Positions 1-6,249 of a stretch of 11,761 nt of DNA are shown in pieces. Positions within the stretch are counted from its first letter, which is position 1. Each line of letters begins with the position of its first letter. This DNA comes from Deferribacteraceae bacterium (lineage in GTDB: Bacteria; Chrysiogenota; Deferribacteres; Deferribacterales; JAISNW01): the NCBI GenBank assembly GCA_031285415.1, contig JAITWF010000089.1, positions 1 to 11,761 of the forward strand, written 5' to 3'. The position numbers and the translations under genes were made by a program. Under the pieces are notes generated by a model. It ran no database searches, was not told where the DNA came from, and saw only the letters and a program-made list of their open reading frames with translations.

Positions 1-37
1 GGAGTTGTGACGTTTTACTGTTGCCCCTTCCAGTGGC

Positions 38-556
38 TTAATATTCGATTCCCTTTCGTGCTGGCACCCCTTTCTTATAGTAGTGCTTCACCTCTTTCAT
101 CTCTGTTACAAGGTCTGCCGCAGCTATAATCTCATCAGTTGCATATCTGCCAGTGATGATAACCTCCAGCTTGCTTGGCTTCTTTGAGATAGCGTTCACA
201 ACATCCTCTACAGGTATAAGGTTTAGATTTATAGCAAGGTTCAGCTCATCTAGCACCACTAGATCGTATAGATTAGAGTTTATCGCCTCTAGAGAGGCGT
301 GCCAGCCGCATGCGGCCTTTTCGTAATCTATCACCCCTGGATCGCCCATAACGAACACGCCAGAGCCGAACTGTTTATACGTTATAAGCTCAGAGTAATC
401 GTTAAAGATCTTATGCTCTGCCGATTCGCCAAGCTTCAGGAACTGACCGAAGTAGACAGACATCCCTGTAGCGATCGCTCGCATAGATACGCCTATTGCG
501 GCGGTAGTCTTCCCCTTGCCGCTACCTGTATAGACCTGAATATATCCTCTATCCAT
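38..556 (-). CDS. cobO: Cob(I)yrinic acid a,c-diamide adenosyltransferase, BtuR/CobO/CobP family
   Basis: Predicted to transfer the 5'-deoxyadenosyl group of ATP to the cobalt of reduced corrinoids, giving adenosylcobalamin or its precursors in the cytoplasm. The 172-residue protein opens with the family's P-loop: YTGSGKGKTT, about residues 9-18, then a run of aliphatic residues. A Walker-B-like VVLDELN lies near residues 100-106, and a conserved-looking IITGRYA follows near 133-139. It lacks the N-terminal extension of the longer CobO proteins, so it is of the short BtuR kind. It begins one base after the stop of the HIT gene, with a GAGGG ribosome site inside that gene's end, so the two are probably co-transcribed. 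The other 37 bases at the left edge hold no start I can support, so whether more cobalamin genes follow is unknown. The family call is secure. Whether it serves de novo synthesis or salvage is not shown. Confidence 0.93.
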   Translation of the reverse strand: MDRGYIQVYTGSGKGKTTAAIGVSMRAIATGMSVYFGQFLKLGESAEHKIFNDYSELITYKQFGSGVFVMGDPGVIDYEKAACGWHASLEAINSNLYDLVVLDELNLAINLNLIPVEDVVNAISKKPSKLEVIITGRYATDEIIAAADLVTEMKEVKHYYKKGVPARKGIEY

Positions 557-557
557 C

Positions 558-968
558 TTATAACGCCCTCATTATCTTGTCAGCTATCGGTGCAAGCACC
601 TCTGGAGTTGCTTGCGCTTTGGAGGCTACAGCGATCTTTATCCCATCGTAGTCGTATCTAGGGATCAGGTGGATGTGCGAATGAAAGACCACCTGCCCAG
701 CGACCGCCTCATTATTTTGCACTATATTTAGCCCTGTACAGCCCATTGCATGTCTTATAGCCTTAGAAAGCTTGATAAGGGTAGGGTATATAATGCGCCC
801 TAACTCCTCATCGCAATCAAATATATTTACAATATGCTTCTTCGGCACGAGTAGCGCATGCCCAGCTGTGGCAGGAAAAGCGTCTAGAAAGGCGACCTGA
901 TGATCATCTTCATAGATCTTCGCAGAGGGTAGCTCGCCATTTACGATCTTGCAAAATATACAATCCAT
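558..968 (-). CDS. HIT-family (histidine triad) nucleotide hydrolase, Hint-like
   Basis: A 136-residue cytosolic HIT-domain protein. The catalytic triad motif HSHIHLI is at residues 96-102, with H98 and H100 as the core pair that attack the alpha phosphate in this family. The N-terminal C3-x2-C6 pair (CIFC) is the zinc knuckle common in bacterial HIT proteins, with H45 and H96 as likely partner ligands. Members hydrolyse purine nucleoside phosphoramidates or dinucleotide polyphosphates, and the sequence does not say which. I chose the ATG at 968 rather than the in-frame TTG at 971 because a GAGGTG ribosome site sits five bases ahead of it. It is the first gene of a two-gene minus-strand unit with the adenosyltransferase and shares a 58-nt divergent gap with nth. 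Confidence 0.93.
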   Translation of the reverse strand: MDCIFCKIVNGELPSAKIYEDDHQVAFLDAFPATAGHALLVPKKHIVNIFDCDEELGRIIYPTLIKLSKAIRHAMGCTGLNIVQNNEAVAGQVVFHSHIHLIPRYDYDGIKIAVASKAQATPEVLAPIADKIMRAL

Positions 969-992
969 CAACCCACCTCGCCATAATAGAAT

Positions 993-1021
993 TTGACAAC
1001 AGTTGTCATAGTATATAAAAT
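993..1021 (+). promoter_or_regulatory. Sigma70-type promoter for nth and the downstream operon
   Basis: A perfect -35 TTGACA (993-998), a 17-bp spacer and TAAAAT (1016-1021, five of six consensus bases) point towards nth. The predicted transcript start falls at about 1027-1029, on or just after the annotated ATG at 1027, so the mRNA would be leaderless or translation would begin at a GTG inside the gene. This rests on sequence match alone. Confidence 0.55.
994..1008. promoter_or_regulatory. Perfect 7-bp inverted repeat over the nth -35 element (candidate operator)
   Basis: TGACAAC, one central A, then GTTGTCA form a perfect inverted repeat. It covers five of the six -35 bases and the first half of the spacer of the nth promoter, where a dimeric repressor would block polymerase. 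It sits in the divergent gap between nth and the HIT gene, so it could control both. No regulator gene is adjacent, and I do not recognise the motif as a known family's site. Confidence 0.5.
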
Positions 1022-1026
1022 TAGGT

Positions 1027-1671
1027 ATGAGTACAACAACAATCTGTCCTATAGTAGAAATATTGCAAGATAAAGTGGAGCGAGTGAAGTTTATCCTCGA
1101 TAAACTTACTGAACTTTATCCAGACCCAGCGTGCGCACTTGATCACCGCTCTCCATTCGAGCTGATATGCGCCACAATGCTCTCCGCACAGTGCACCGAC
1201 GCACAGGTGAATAAGGTGACGCCGCAGCTATTTGCAAAGTATCCCGACGCAAAAGCGTTATCTAATGCAGATCTCTCTGAGCTAGAGGAGGTAGTGCGCT
1301 CGACAGGGTTTTATAAGAATAAGGCGAAAAACCTTGTTAATATGGCTAAATCGCTGATGGAGTATCATAATGGCGAGGTGCCAGCAACTCTTGACGAGCT
1401 TGTGAAGCTTGCTGGGGTAGGGCGCAAGACCGCCAATGTGGTATTGGGGAACGCCTTCCATATGCCAGGGATGGTGGTGGATACGCATGTAACGAGGCTT
1501 AGTAATAGGTTTGCGTTAGTTGACACCGAAGACGCAGTAAAGATCGAGTTTGAGCTGATGAAGATTATCCCAAGGGAACGTTGGGTAGACTTTTCACACC
1601 AGCTAATACTTCTCGGCAGAGAGTTCTGCTCTGCTAAAAAGACGAGGTGCGAAATATGCGCAATGACGTGA
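1027..1671 (+). CDS. nth: Endonuclease III (DNA glycosylase/AP lyase) lacking the fourth cluster cysteine
   Basis: Base-excision repair enzyme that removes oxidised pyrimidines and cleaves AP sites. The helix-hairpin-helix is LAGVGRKTANVVLG (residues 128-141) with catalytic lysine K134, and the catalytic aspartate is D152 in VVDTH. The C-terminal iron-sulfur loop should read C-x6-C-x2-C-x5-C. Here C201, C208 and C211 are present, but the stop comes three residues later, so the fourth cysteine, expected at 217, is missing. The stop lies inside the overlap with the next gene. No frame nearby supplies the missing cysteine. The N-terminus is about 17 residues longer than in the E. coli enzyme; in-frame GTG codons at 1075 and 1084 are possible later starts and would leave room for a leader. 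Family identity is secure, start and cluster status are not. Confidence 0.93.
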   Translation: MSTTTICPIVEILQDKVERVKFILDKLTELYPDPACALDHRSPFELICATMLSAQCTDAQVNKVTPQLFAKYPDAKALSNADLSELEEVVRSTGFYKNKAKNLVNMAKSLMEYHNGEVPATLDELVKLAGVGRKTANVVLGNAFHMPGMVVDTHVTRLSNRFALVDTEDAVKIEFELMKIIPRERWVDFSHQLILLGREFCSAKKTRCEICAMT

Positions 1672-2567
1672 TCTTTGGCCCCGTTCCCTCTAGGCGTTTG
1701 GGCAGATCGCTTGGGATAAACCTTGTGCCGCACAAGATCTGCACCCTAGACTGTCTATACTGCGAGGTGGGGAGATCTGCCGCTCATACAACAAGGATCG
1801 CTCCATACACCCCTGCAAAGCTGATATTGCAAGAGTTTAATAAGGTATATTCCTCATTGAAGGATAAAATAGATGTGGTCACGCTGACAGGGGCAGGGGA
1901 GCCGACTCTGAATAGCGAGCTATCAGACATTATATATGGTATAAAAGAGACTACTATTCTACCGATCGCAATATTGACAAACTCTACAACCCTCTCTGAA
2001 CCTGCCGTTGCGGAGGCGTTACTACTATGCGATATCGTGGTGCCTAGCCTCGACGCCGTGACGCAGAGCGTCTTTGAGGCGGTTGATAAACCAGCTAAAG
2101 GGATTATGGTAGACACTATTATCAACGCTATCGCCGATTTTTCGCATAAATTCACAGGGAAGCTCTTCCTAGAGCTACTACTGGTGAAGGGGGTGAACGA
2201 TAGCGAGGGCGACCTAAAGGCGTTTGCGCAGGCGGCGAAGCGAATTAAGTACACCACAGTGCAGCTAGGTACAGTCTTTCGCCCACCAGCGTGGGAGGGG
2301 ACGGCTCGCCTAACCGATGAGGAGCTACATCACGCCTACGAACTACTTGTGGCAGAGGGGCTGACGGTTGAGCCTGTGGGAGTTTTTGCTAAGAAAAATG
2401 ATAAAACCGATAGCCTGAACGAGCTAAAGGCTATGTTAAAGTTGCGTCCAGTCACTATTAATGATATTATAGCCACTACAGGGATGAGTAGAGATGAGGT
2501 AGAGAGCTTTTTGCAAGAGATAAACGCTCAAAAGCAGCTATACGATGGAGAGATATATTACAAATGA
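1656..2567 (+). CDS. Radical SAM protein, COG0731-type Fe-S oxidoreductase with C-terminal winged helix
   Basis: A 303-residue radical S-adenosylmethionine protein. The CX3CX2C cluster motif CTLDCLYC places C29, C33 and C36 on the [4Fe-4S] cluster, and GAGEPTL (79-85) is the SAM-binding glycine-rich stretch. The opening FGPVPSRRLGRSLGIN is typical of the COG0731 group, which is related to the catalytic part of the wyosine-base enzyme TYW1 but lacks its flavodoxin domain. Residues from about 245 to the end, with PVTINDIIATTGMSRDEVE, look like a winged-helix domain. The substrate is unknown. I chose ATG 1656, eight bases after GAGG, over the GTG at 1647. The gene overlaps the nth end by 16 nt and shares an ATGA stop-start with hisB. 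Confidence 0.88.
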   Translation: MRNDVIFGPVPSRRLGRSLGINLVPHKICTLDCLYCEVGRSAAHTTRIAPYTPAKLILQEFNKVYSSLKDKIDVVTLTGAGEPTLNSELSDIIYGIKETTILPIAILTNSTTLSEPAVAEALLLCDIVVPSLDAVTQSVFEAVDKPAKGIMVDTIINAIADFSHKFTGKLFLELLLVKGVNDSEGDLKAFAQAAKRIKYTTVQLGTVFRPPAWEGTARLTDEELHHAYELLVAEGLTVEPVGVFAKKNDKTDSLNELKAMLKLRPVTINDIIATTGMSRDEVESFLQEINAQKQLYDGEIYYK

Positions 2568-3142
2568 GAGTATCTAAAATATCACGAACTACAAAAGAGA
2601 CCCAGATCGATCTCGAGCTAAACCTCGACGGCGGCGATATTGATATATCCACAGGTGTGGGATTTCTTGATCATATGCTTACACTATTCGCCCACCATGG
2701 CGGAATGGGGCTTGTAATCAAGGCTACAGGCGATACGCATATCGACGATCATCACACGGTAGAGGATATAGGTATATCGCTAGGTAAGGCTATCTACGAG
2801 GCTTTAGGCGATAAAAAGGGGATCGTTCGATACGGTCAGATGTTGCTACCGATGGATGAAACGCTTATCGAGAGCGTCGTTGATATATCGGGGCGTAGCT
2901 ATCTGGTATTCAATGCGGAGTTTCGCTCTGGCAAGGTCGGTACCTTTGATACAGCCCTTGTGGAGGAGTTCTTCGTGGCGTTCACCTCGAATGCAAAGAT
3001 CACTCTACATATTAATATGAGATATGGCAGAAACGATCACCATATCGCCGAGGGGATCTTCAAAGGTGTTGCTCGTGCGATGAGAGTGGCGATGAGGGTG
3101 GAGTCTGACAGCGTAAATTCAACAAAAGGGATGATAGAATAA
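2564..3142 (+). CDS. hisB: Imidazoleglycerol-phosphate dehydratase
   Basis: Dehydrates imidazole-glycerol phosphate to imidazole-acetol phosphate in histidine synthesis. This is the monofunctional form (192 residues) without the histidinol-phosphatase domain of the enterobacterial HisB. The metal-binding repeats are visible: FLDHM (34-38), AHH (43-45), DDHHTVED (61-68) and NDHHIAE (147-153), which supply the two Mn sites. The usual C-terminal STKG is at 186-189. It overlaps the radical SAM gene by four bases, and its TAA overlaps the hisA ATG by one base (TAATG), so translation is likely coupled. hisH, commonly found between hisB and hisA in other genomes, is not here. Confidence 0.97.
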   Translation: MRVSKISRTTKETQIDLELNLDGGDIDISTGVGFLDHMLTLFAHHGGMGLVIKATGDTHIDDHHTVEDIGISLGKAIYEALGDKKGIVRYGQMLLPMDETLIESVVDISGRSYLVFNAEFRSGKVGTFDTALVEEFFVAFTSNAKITLHINMRYGRNDHHIAEGIFKGVARAMRVAMRVESDSVNSTKGMIE

Positions 3143-3879
3143 TGTATATAATACCAGCGATAGATCTTCTTGAAGGGCAGGTTGTGCGCCTAGTGCAGGG
3201 GGATATGAAGAAATATAAGGTGTATTCGCAAGATCCGATGGAGGTTGCGAAGGGCTTTGTTGATATGGGGATTGAACGCCTGCATATAGTGGATCTCGAT
3301 GGCGCAAAATCGGGCGATGCTGTAAACTTTAAGGTGATCGAAAAGATGGCAGCTGTATCGAATCTAAAGATCGAGGTGGGTGGCGGAATTAGAAGCCACG
3401 CACAGCTCGAAAACTATATATCTGCTGGCGTATCGTTCGCTATAATAGGCACCGCTGCCGTAAAGGATATGGAGTTTACCAAAGAGGCACTTTCAAAGTA
3501 CCCACGCAGAATAATCTTAGGGATCGACGCTCGCAAAGGAAAGGTCGCTACCGACGGTTGGTATCAAGATTCTGGCATAGAGGCTATCGATCTAGTACTA
3601 AAGTATAACGACTACGAGGTCGAGAGTGTTATCTATACCGATATCGAGAAAGATGGCATGCTTGCAGGATTAAATATGACAGAGACTATCAAGTTTGCCA
3701 CAAATTCACCATTTCCAGTGATCGCCTCTGGTGGAATCTCGTCGGCAGAGGATATTCGAGCGCTTTACGAGCAGAAAGACACTCGTATCGCTGGCTGTAT
3801 CGTAGGCAAGGCGTTCTACGAGGGGCGAGTTGATCTGGCAGAGGAGATTGTGCGCATGAAAGGATATAAACATGGTTGA
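3142..3879 (+). CDS. hisA: ProFAR isomerase (phosphoribosylformimino-5-aminoimidazole carboxamide ribotide isomerase)
   Basis: An Amadori-type isomerase of the (beta-alpha)8 barrel family in histidine synthesis, acting just before the HisH/HisF synthase step. The length, 245 residues, is normal. IPAIDLL gives the first catalytic aspartate D8, and GIDARKGKVATDGW gives the second, D129. Phosphate-binding loops are GGGIR (80-84) and ASGGISS (195-201). The second phosphate-binding half repeats the first, as in all HisA/HisF barrels. It could in principle be a PriA-like dual enzyme, but nothing here indicates that. It is followed by cinA with an 8-nt overlap. hisF, a frequent neighbour, is absent. 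Confidence 0.96.
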   Translation: MYIIPAIDLLEGQVVRLVQGDMKKYKVYSQDPMEVAKGFVDMGIERLHIVDLDGAKSGDAVNFKVIEKMAAVSNLKIEVGGGIRSHAQLENYISAGVSFAIIGTAAVKDMEFTKEALSKYPRRIILGIDARKGKVATDGWYQDSGIEAIDLVLKYNDYEVESVIYTDIEKDGMLAGLNMTETIKFATNSPFPVIASGGISSAEDIRALYEQKDTRIAGCIVGKAFYEGRVDLAEEIVRMKGYKHG

Positions 3880-5092
3880 ATGTGCAATATTAGCGATCGG
3901 CGAAGAGTTATTAGAGGGGAGTATCACCGATACAAACTCGGCTTTCATAGCTAAAACACTATCTATGAGTGATTTTTCGCCTAGGCTAATAACGGTGTTG
4001 CCAGACGATCCAACGCCGATGACCGAGCAGATACGCTCTGCAATGCAGCGTTATAATATCGTTATCACCACTGGCGGACTGGGTCCTACCTTCGACGACC
4101 TCACTGCCGCCTGCGTTGCCACTGCCTGCGATGTACATCTAAAGTTTTACCCCGAAGTGGCAGCGCACGTTGAAAAACGTCTCGCTAGATTTAATATAAA
4201 GGTGAATGAAAACCAACTCCGACAGGCACATCTGCCCGAAGAATCAGTGCTATTTCATAATGAAAATGGCACAGCATACGGCTTTGGCGTGCATTACGGC
4301 AGAGGGTTTGTGGCGTCTATGCCTGGCGTTCCTGCCGAGATGCGCCCGATGTTTAAAGATCTAATTCTGCCATACTTAATAGAAAATTATAAGCCGACAG
4401 CGGTATATCGTGTAGACCTGCGATTTATCAATATACCAGAGCCAGATGTGGATGAGGTTATCCGCAAGATGGGGGTTCCCTCTGATGTTCGCTGTATTAT
4501 AAATGTGTCTGGCGGCGAAGTGATCGTGCGAATTCGCTCAAATAATATCCCAGTAGCAAAAAATATGGCTGATACCCTCCGCAGAGAGCTGGATGGTAGC
4601 TTTATCGGCACAGATGAGGAGTCGCCAGCGTCGGTGTTGGTATCGATGATGGCGAAGCGCAACTTGACGCTGTCTGTAGCGGAGAGCTGCACCGGTGGGC
4701 TACTTGGTGGGGAGATCACCTCTGTATCTGGTGCCTCGTCGGTCTTTCATGGCGGCGTGATGGCATATGATAATAGCGTCAAGGTGAATCAGCTGAATGT
4801 ACCTGAGAGTGTGCTTGAAAGCTACGGTGCAGTGAGCGAAGAGTGCGCAAAGGCAATGGCAGATGGAGTTGCAACGCTTATCGGCACCGATTGCGCAATA
4901 TCGGTAACAGGGATAGCAGGCCCCGACGGCGGCACCGCTGATAAACCTGTGGGAACTGTGTGGATCGGCGTTAAGGTTAAAGATAAGGTGCTAACGAAGC
5001 AGTTTCTATTTGGTGGTGTGCGAGGCGATATCCGCAAACGTGCAGTGAATTCGGCGATAAATATGATTATACCAAACTTGAAGGACATATGA
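3872..5092 (+). CDS. cinA: CinA-family protein: N-terminal molybdopterin-binding-like domain plus C-terminal NMN deamidase domain
   Basis: A full-length two-domain CinA (406 residues). The N-terminal half has the MoCF-like fold with TTGGLGPTFDDLT at 66-78 and PGVPAEM at 161-167; in this family it carries the ADP-ribose/COG1058 pyrophosphatase activity. The C-terminal half, from about 255, is the PncC domain, with ESCTGG at 281-286 and TGIAGPDGG at 346-354. PncC deamidates nicotinamide mononucleotide to recycle pyridine nucleotides. The name competence/damage-inducible is historical, and no competence genes are nearby. An AAGGA ribosome site lies seven bases ahead of the ATG, inside the end of hisA. 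It shares ATGA with rlpA. Confidence 0.95.
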   Translation: MVECAILAIGEELLEGSITDTNSAFIAKTLSMSDFSPRLITVLPDDPTPMTEQIRSAMQRYNIVITTGGLGPTFDDLTAACVATACDVHLKFYPEVAAHVEKRLARFNIKVNENQLRQAHLPEESVLFHNENGTAYGFGVHYGRGFVASMPGVPAEMRPMFKDLILPYLIENYKPTAVYRVDLRFINIPEPDVDEVIRKMGVPSDVRCIINVSGGEVIVRIRSNNIPVAKNMADTLRRELDGSFIGTDEESPASVLVSMMAKRNLTLSVAESCTGGLLGGEITSVSGASSVFHGGVMAYDNSVKVNQLNVPESVLESYGAVSEECAKAMADGVATLIGTDCAISVTGIAGPDGGTADKPVGTVWIGVKVKDKVLTKQFLFGGVRGDIRKRAVNSAINMIIPNLKDI

Positions 5093-5778
5093 TGTTTAAG
5101 ATAATTGCATTTCTGCTTGTTTTTGTGGGTTTTAGTGTGGCGGCAGATCATCCAGTGAAGACTGGCAATCCGTATGTGATTAATGGGATCAAATACTACC
5201 CACTCTCCTCTGTATCGACCGACTATCAGGAGAGCGGCGTCGCCTCGTGGTACGGTAGCGACTTTCATGGTAAAAAAACCGCCAACGGCGAGATCTACAA
5301 TATGCACGATATGACTGCCGCACATAAGACGCTACCGCTACCGACCTTTGTGCGTGTGGAGAATCTTGACAACGGCAGAGAGATTGTAGTGCGAGTGAAC
5401 GATAGAGGACCTTTTGCAAAGGGGCGTATAATAGATCTTTCATATGCGGCGGCGCATAAGATCGGCATGGCAGAGGCTGGCACGGCAAGGGTGCGAATAA
5501 CTGTACTGTCGGAGTCGCAAGACCATCTGCGCACAGAGAGTATAGACGTTGATATAAATGAGGGTGCATTTGCTGTGCAGATCGGCGCATTTGGTAATAA
5601 AGATAACGCCGAACGGTTAGCGGCTAAATACGAGAGTGCCGCTGTAACTACAGCTACTGTGGGTGGAAAGCTATTCTACCGTGTGCATATACGTGGATAT
5701 AAGACGAAATATGCAGCGTACGCCGCCGCAGAATCGCTCGAATACGAGTTCCCTGGCGCATTCGTTATAGGGGAGTAG
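5089..5778 (+). CDS. rlpA: RlpA-like septal ring lytic transglycosylase with C-terminal SPOR domain
   Basis: Predicted periplasmic cell-wall protein of 229 residues that cleaves denuded glycan strands at the division site. Residues 1-19 form a signal peptide: one lysine, a hydrophobic core, and SVAA before DHPVK. The double-psi beta-barrel spans about 48-141, with E68 and D105 (NDRGPF) matching the catalytic acid pair and H79 in TAAHKTLP. A SPOR domain runs from about 159 to the end (FAVQIGAFGNKDNAERLA) and would bind denuded septal peptidoglycan. Unlike the E. coli protein, it has no lipobox cysteine, so it should be a soluble periplasmic protein cut by signal peptidase I. It is the last gene of the nth-his-cinA run, with AAGGA upstream of its ATG. 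Confidence 0.94.
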   Translation: MMFKIIAFLLVFVGFSVAADHPVKTGNPYVINGIKYYPLSSVSTDYQESGVASWYGSDFHGKKTANGEIYNMHDMTAAHKTLPLPTFVRVENLDNGREIVVRVNDRGPFAKGRIIDLSYAAAHKIGMAEAGTARVRITVLSESQDHLRTESIDVDINEGAFAVQIGAFGNKDNAERLAAKYESAAVTTATVGGKLFYRVHIRGYKTKYAAYAAAESLEYEFPGAFVIGE

Positions 5779-5796
5779 GGGGATAATAGATCGTAT

Positions 5797-5820
5797 CCCC
5801 TCCCCACACTGGGGGAGGGG
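5797..5820. terminator. Strong GC hairpin between convergent rlpA and the phage-like module
   Basis: CCCCTCCCC and GGGGAGGGG pair perfectly over nine base pairs around a six-base loop (ACACTG). It lies 18 nt past the rlpA stop and 13 nt from the end of the opposing minus-strand gene, so it could end transcription from both sides. No T-run follows on either strand, so it is not a canonical intrinsic terminator. An alternative hairpin (5779-5785 with 5794-5800) would compete for its left arm. Confidence 0.55.
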
Positions 5821-5833
5821 AATAGCGCATAGG

Positions 5834-6127
5834 TTACCTAACTAGTCTTAATAGTGCTTCGCCTGCCGATGTAGGATTTTTTAACGCCTCTCGTAGATCA
5901 GCCGCTGGAGCCGCAGAGAAGCTTGCCCTGATATGTTCATCTGGTGTGCGAGCCTGTGTGCTATTAGCCGTCTCTACAAATTTTTCCATCAGCTCTAGTA
6001 TAGCAGAGCTATTCTCTACCAACTTGTCTAGACGTGAGATCAGCTCGTCGATCTTGCCTGTCTGTGCCTTAGGTGTCTCTTCGACTACAACTACTTCCTC
6101 TGCATTAATCAGTTCATCTGTGTTCAT
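5834..6127 (-). CDS. Small acidic coiled-coil protein, unrecognised, probable phage-module member
   Basis: A 97-residue protein I do not recognise. The first 20 residues are acidic with a VVVVEE run. Residues about 24-55 (KIDELISRLDKLVENSSAILELMEKFVET) have heptad spacing that suggests a coiled coil, and the rest is Ala-rich. An AAGGAG ribosome site sits at good distance from the ATG, which argues for real translation. It lies downstream of a portal-like gene and a second small gene in the same direction, where tailed phages often place small head or scaffold-type proteins, but there is no direct evidence for such a role. A REP-like element occupies the gap upstream of it. Confidence 0.6.
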   Translation of the reverse strand: MNTDELINAEEVVVVEETPKAQTGKIDELISRLDKLVENSSAILELMEKFVETANSTQARTPDEHIRASFSAAPAADLREALKNPTSAGEALLRLVR

Positions 6128-6168
6128 AATTATATCTCCTTATTATAATAGTTTTGCTATAAATTTGC

Positions 6169-6245
6169 GAAGGGTGGGCTAACCCCACCCCTACTGAAGA
6201 ATACGTTAACGTCTCCGATGTAGGGGCGAGGTCTGCTCGCCCTTG
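6169..6245. repeat. BIME-like element: two GTAG-type REP hairpins in inverted orientation
   Basis: Two 26-bp units, 6169-6194 and 6220-6245, are inverted copies of each other with 19 of 26 positions the same. Each is itself a hairpin: GGGTGGG/CCCACCC (6172-6178 with 6184-6190) and GGGCGAG/CTCGCCC (6224-6230 with 6236-6242). Each begins, read from the inside outwards, with GTAG. Four of the seven differences fall at two paired stem positions and preserve pairing (T-A versus C-G, G-C versus A-T). The 25-bp core is centred on ACGTTAACGT (6203-6212). This matches the layout of REP/BIME elements moved by RAYT (TnpA-REP) transposases. No such transposase is in the window. Confidence 0.65.
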
Positions 6246-6249
6246 CAGT

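Noticed and set aside
1..37. Possible start of a further cobalamin gene after cobO on the minus strand
   Set aside because: There is a purine-rich GGAAGGGG, but no start codon at suitable distance before the window edge.
471..478. GCGATCGC octamers here and at 10133-10140, resembling the cyanobacterial HIP1 repeat
   Set aside because: Only two copies, both inside coding sequence, explained by the general GATC/CGATCG richness. The genes do not look cyanobacterial.
969..971. TTG as start of the HIT gene
   Set aside because: The ATG three bases on has the better ribosome-site spacing, and the family normally begins close to the CxxC.
1365..2257. Long antisense open frames across nth and the radical SAM gene
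   Set aside because: Both are reverse-strand shadows of clearly identified proteins and lack recognisable content.
5189..5590. Antisense open frame of 133 codons across rlpA
   Set aside because: It is the shadow of a well-supported gene. Its product is rich in Arg, Ser, Cys and His with no domain, and rlpA explains the sequence.
6128..6165. Perfect TATAAT box (ATTATA on the plus strand, 6142-6147) just ahead of the 97-residue gene
   Set aside because: The matching -35 position has only three of six consensus bases, and the transcript would begin inside the ribosome site.
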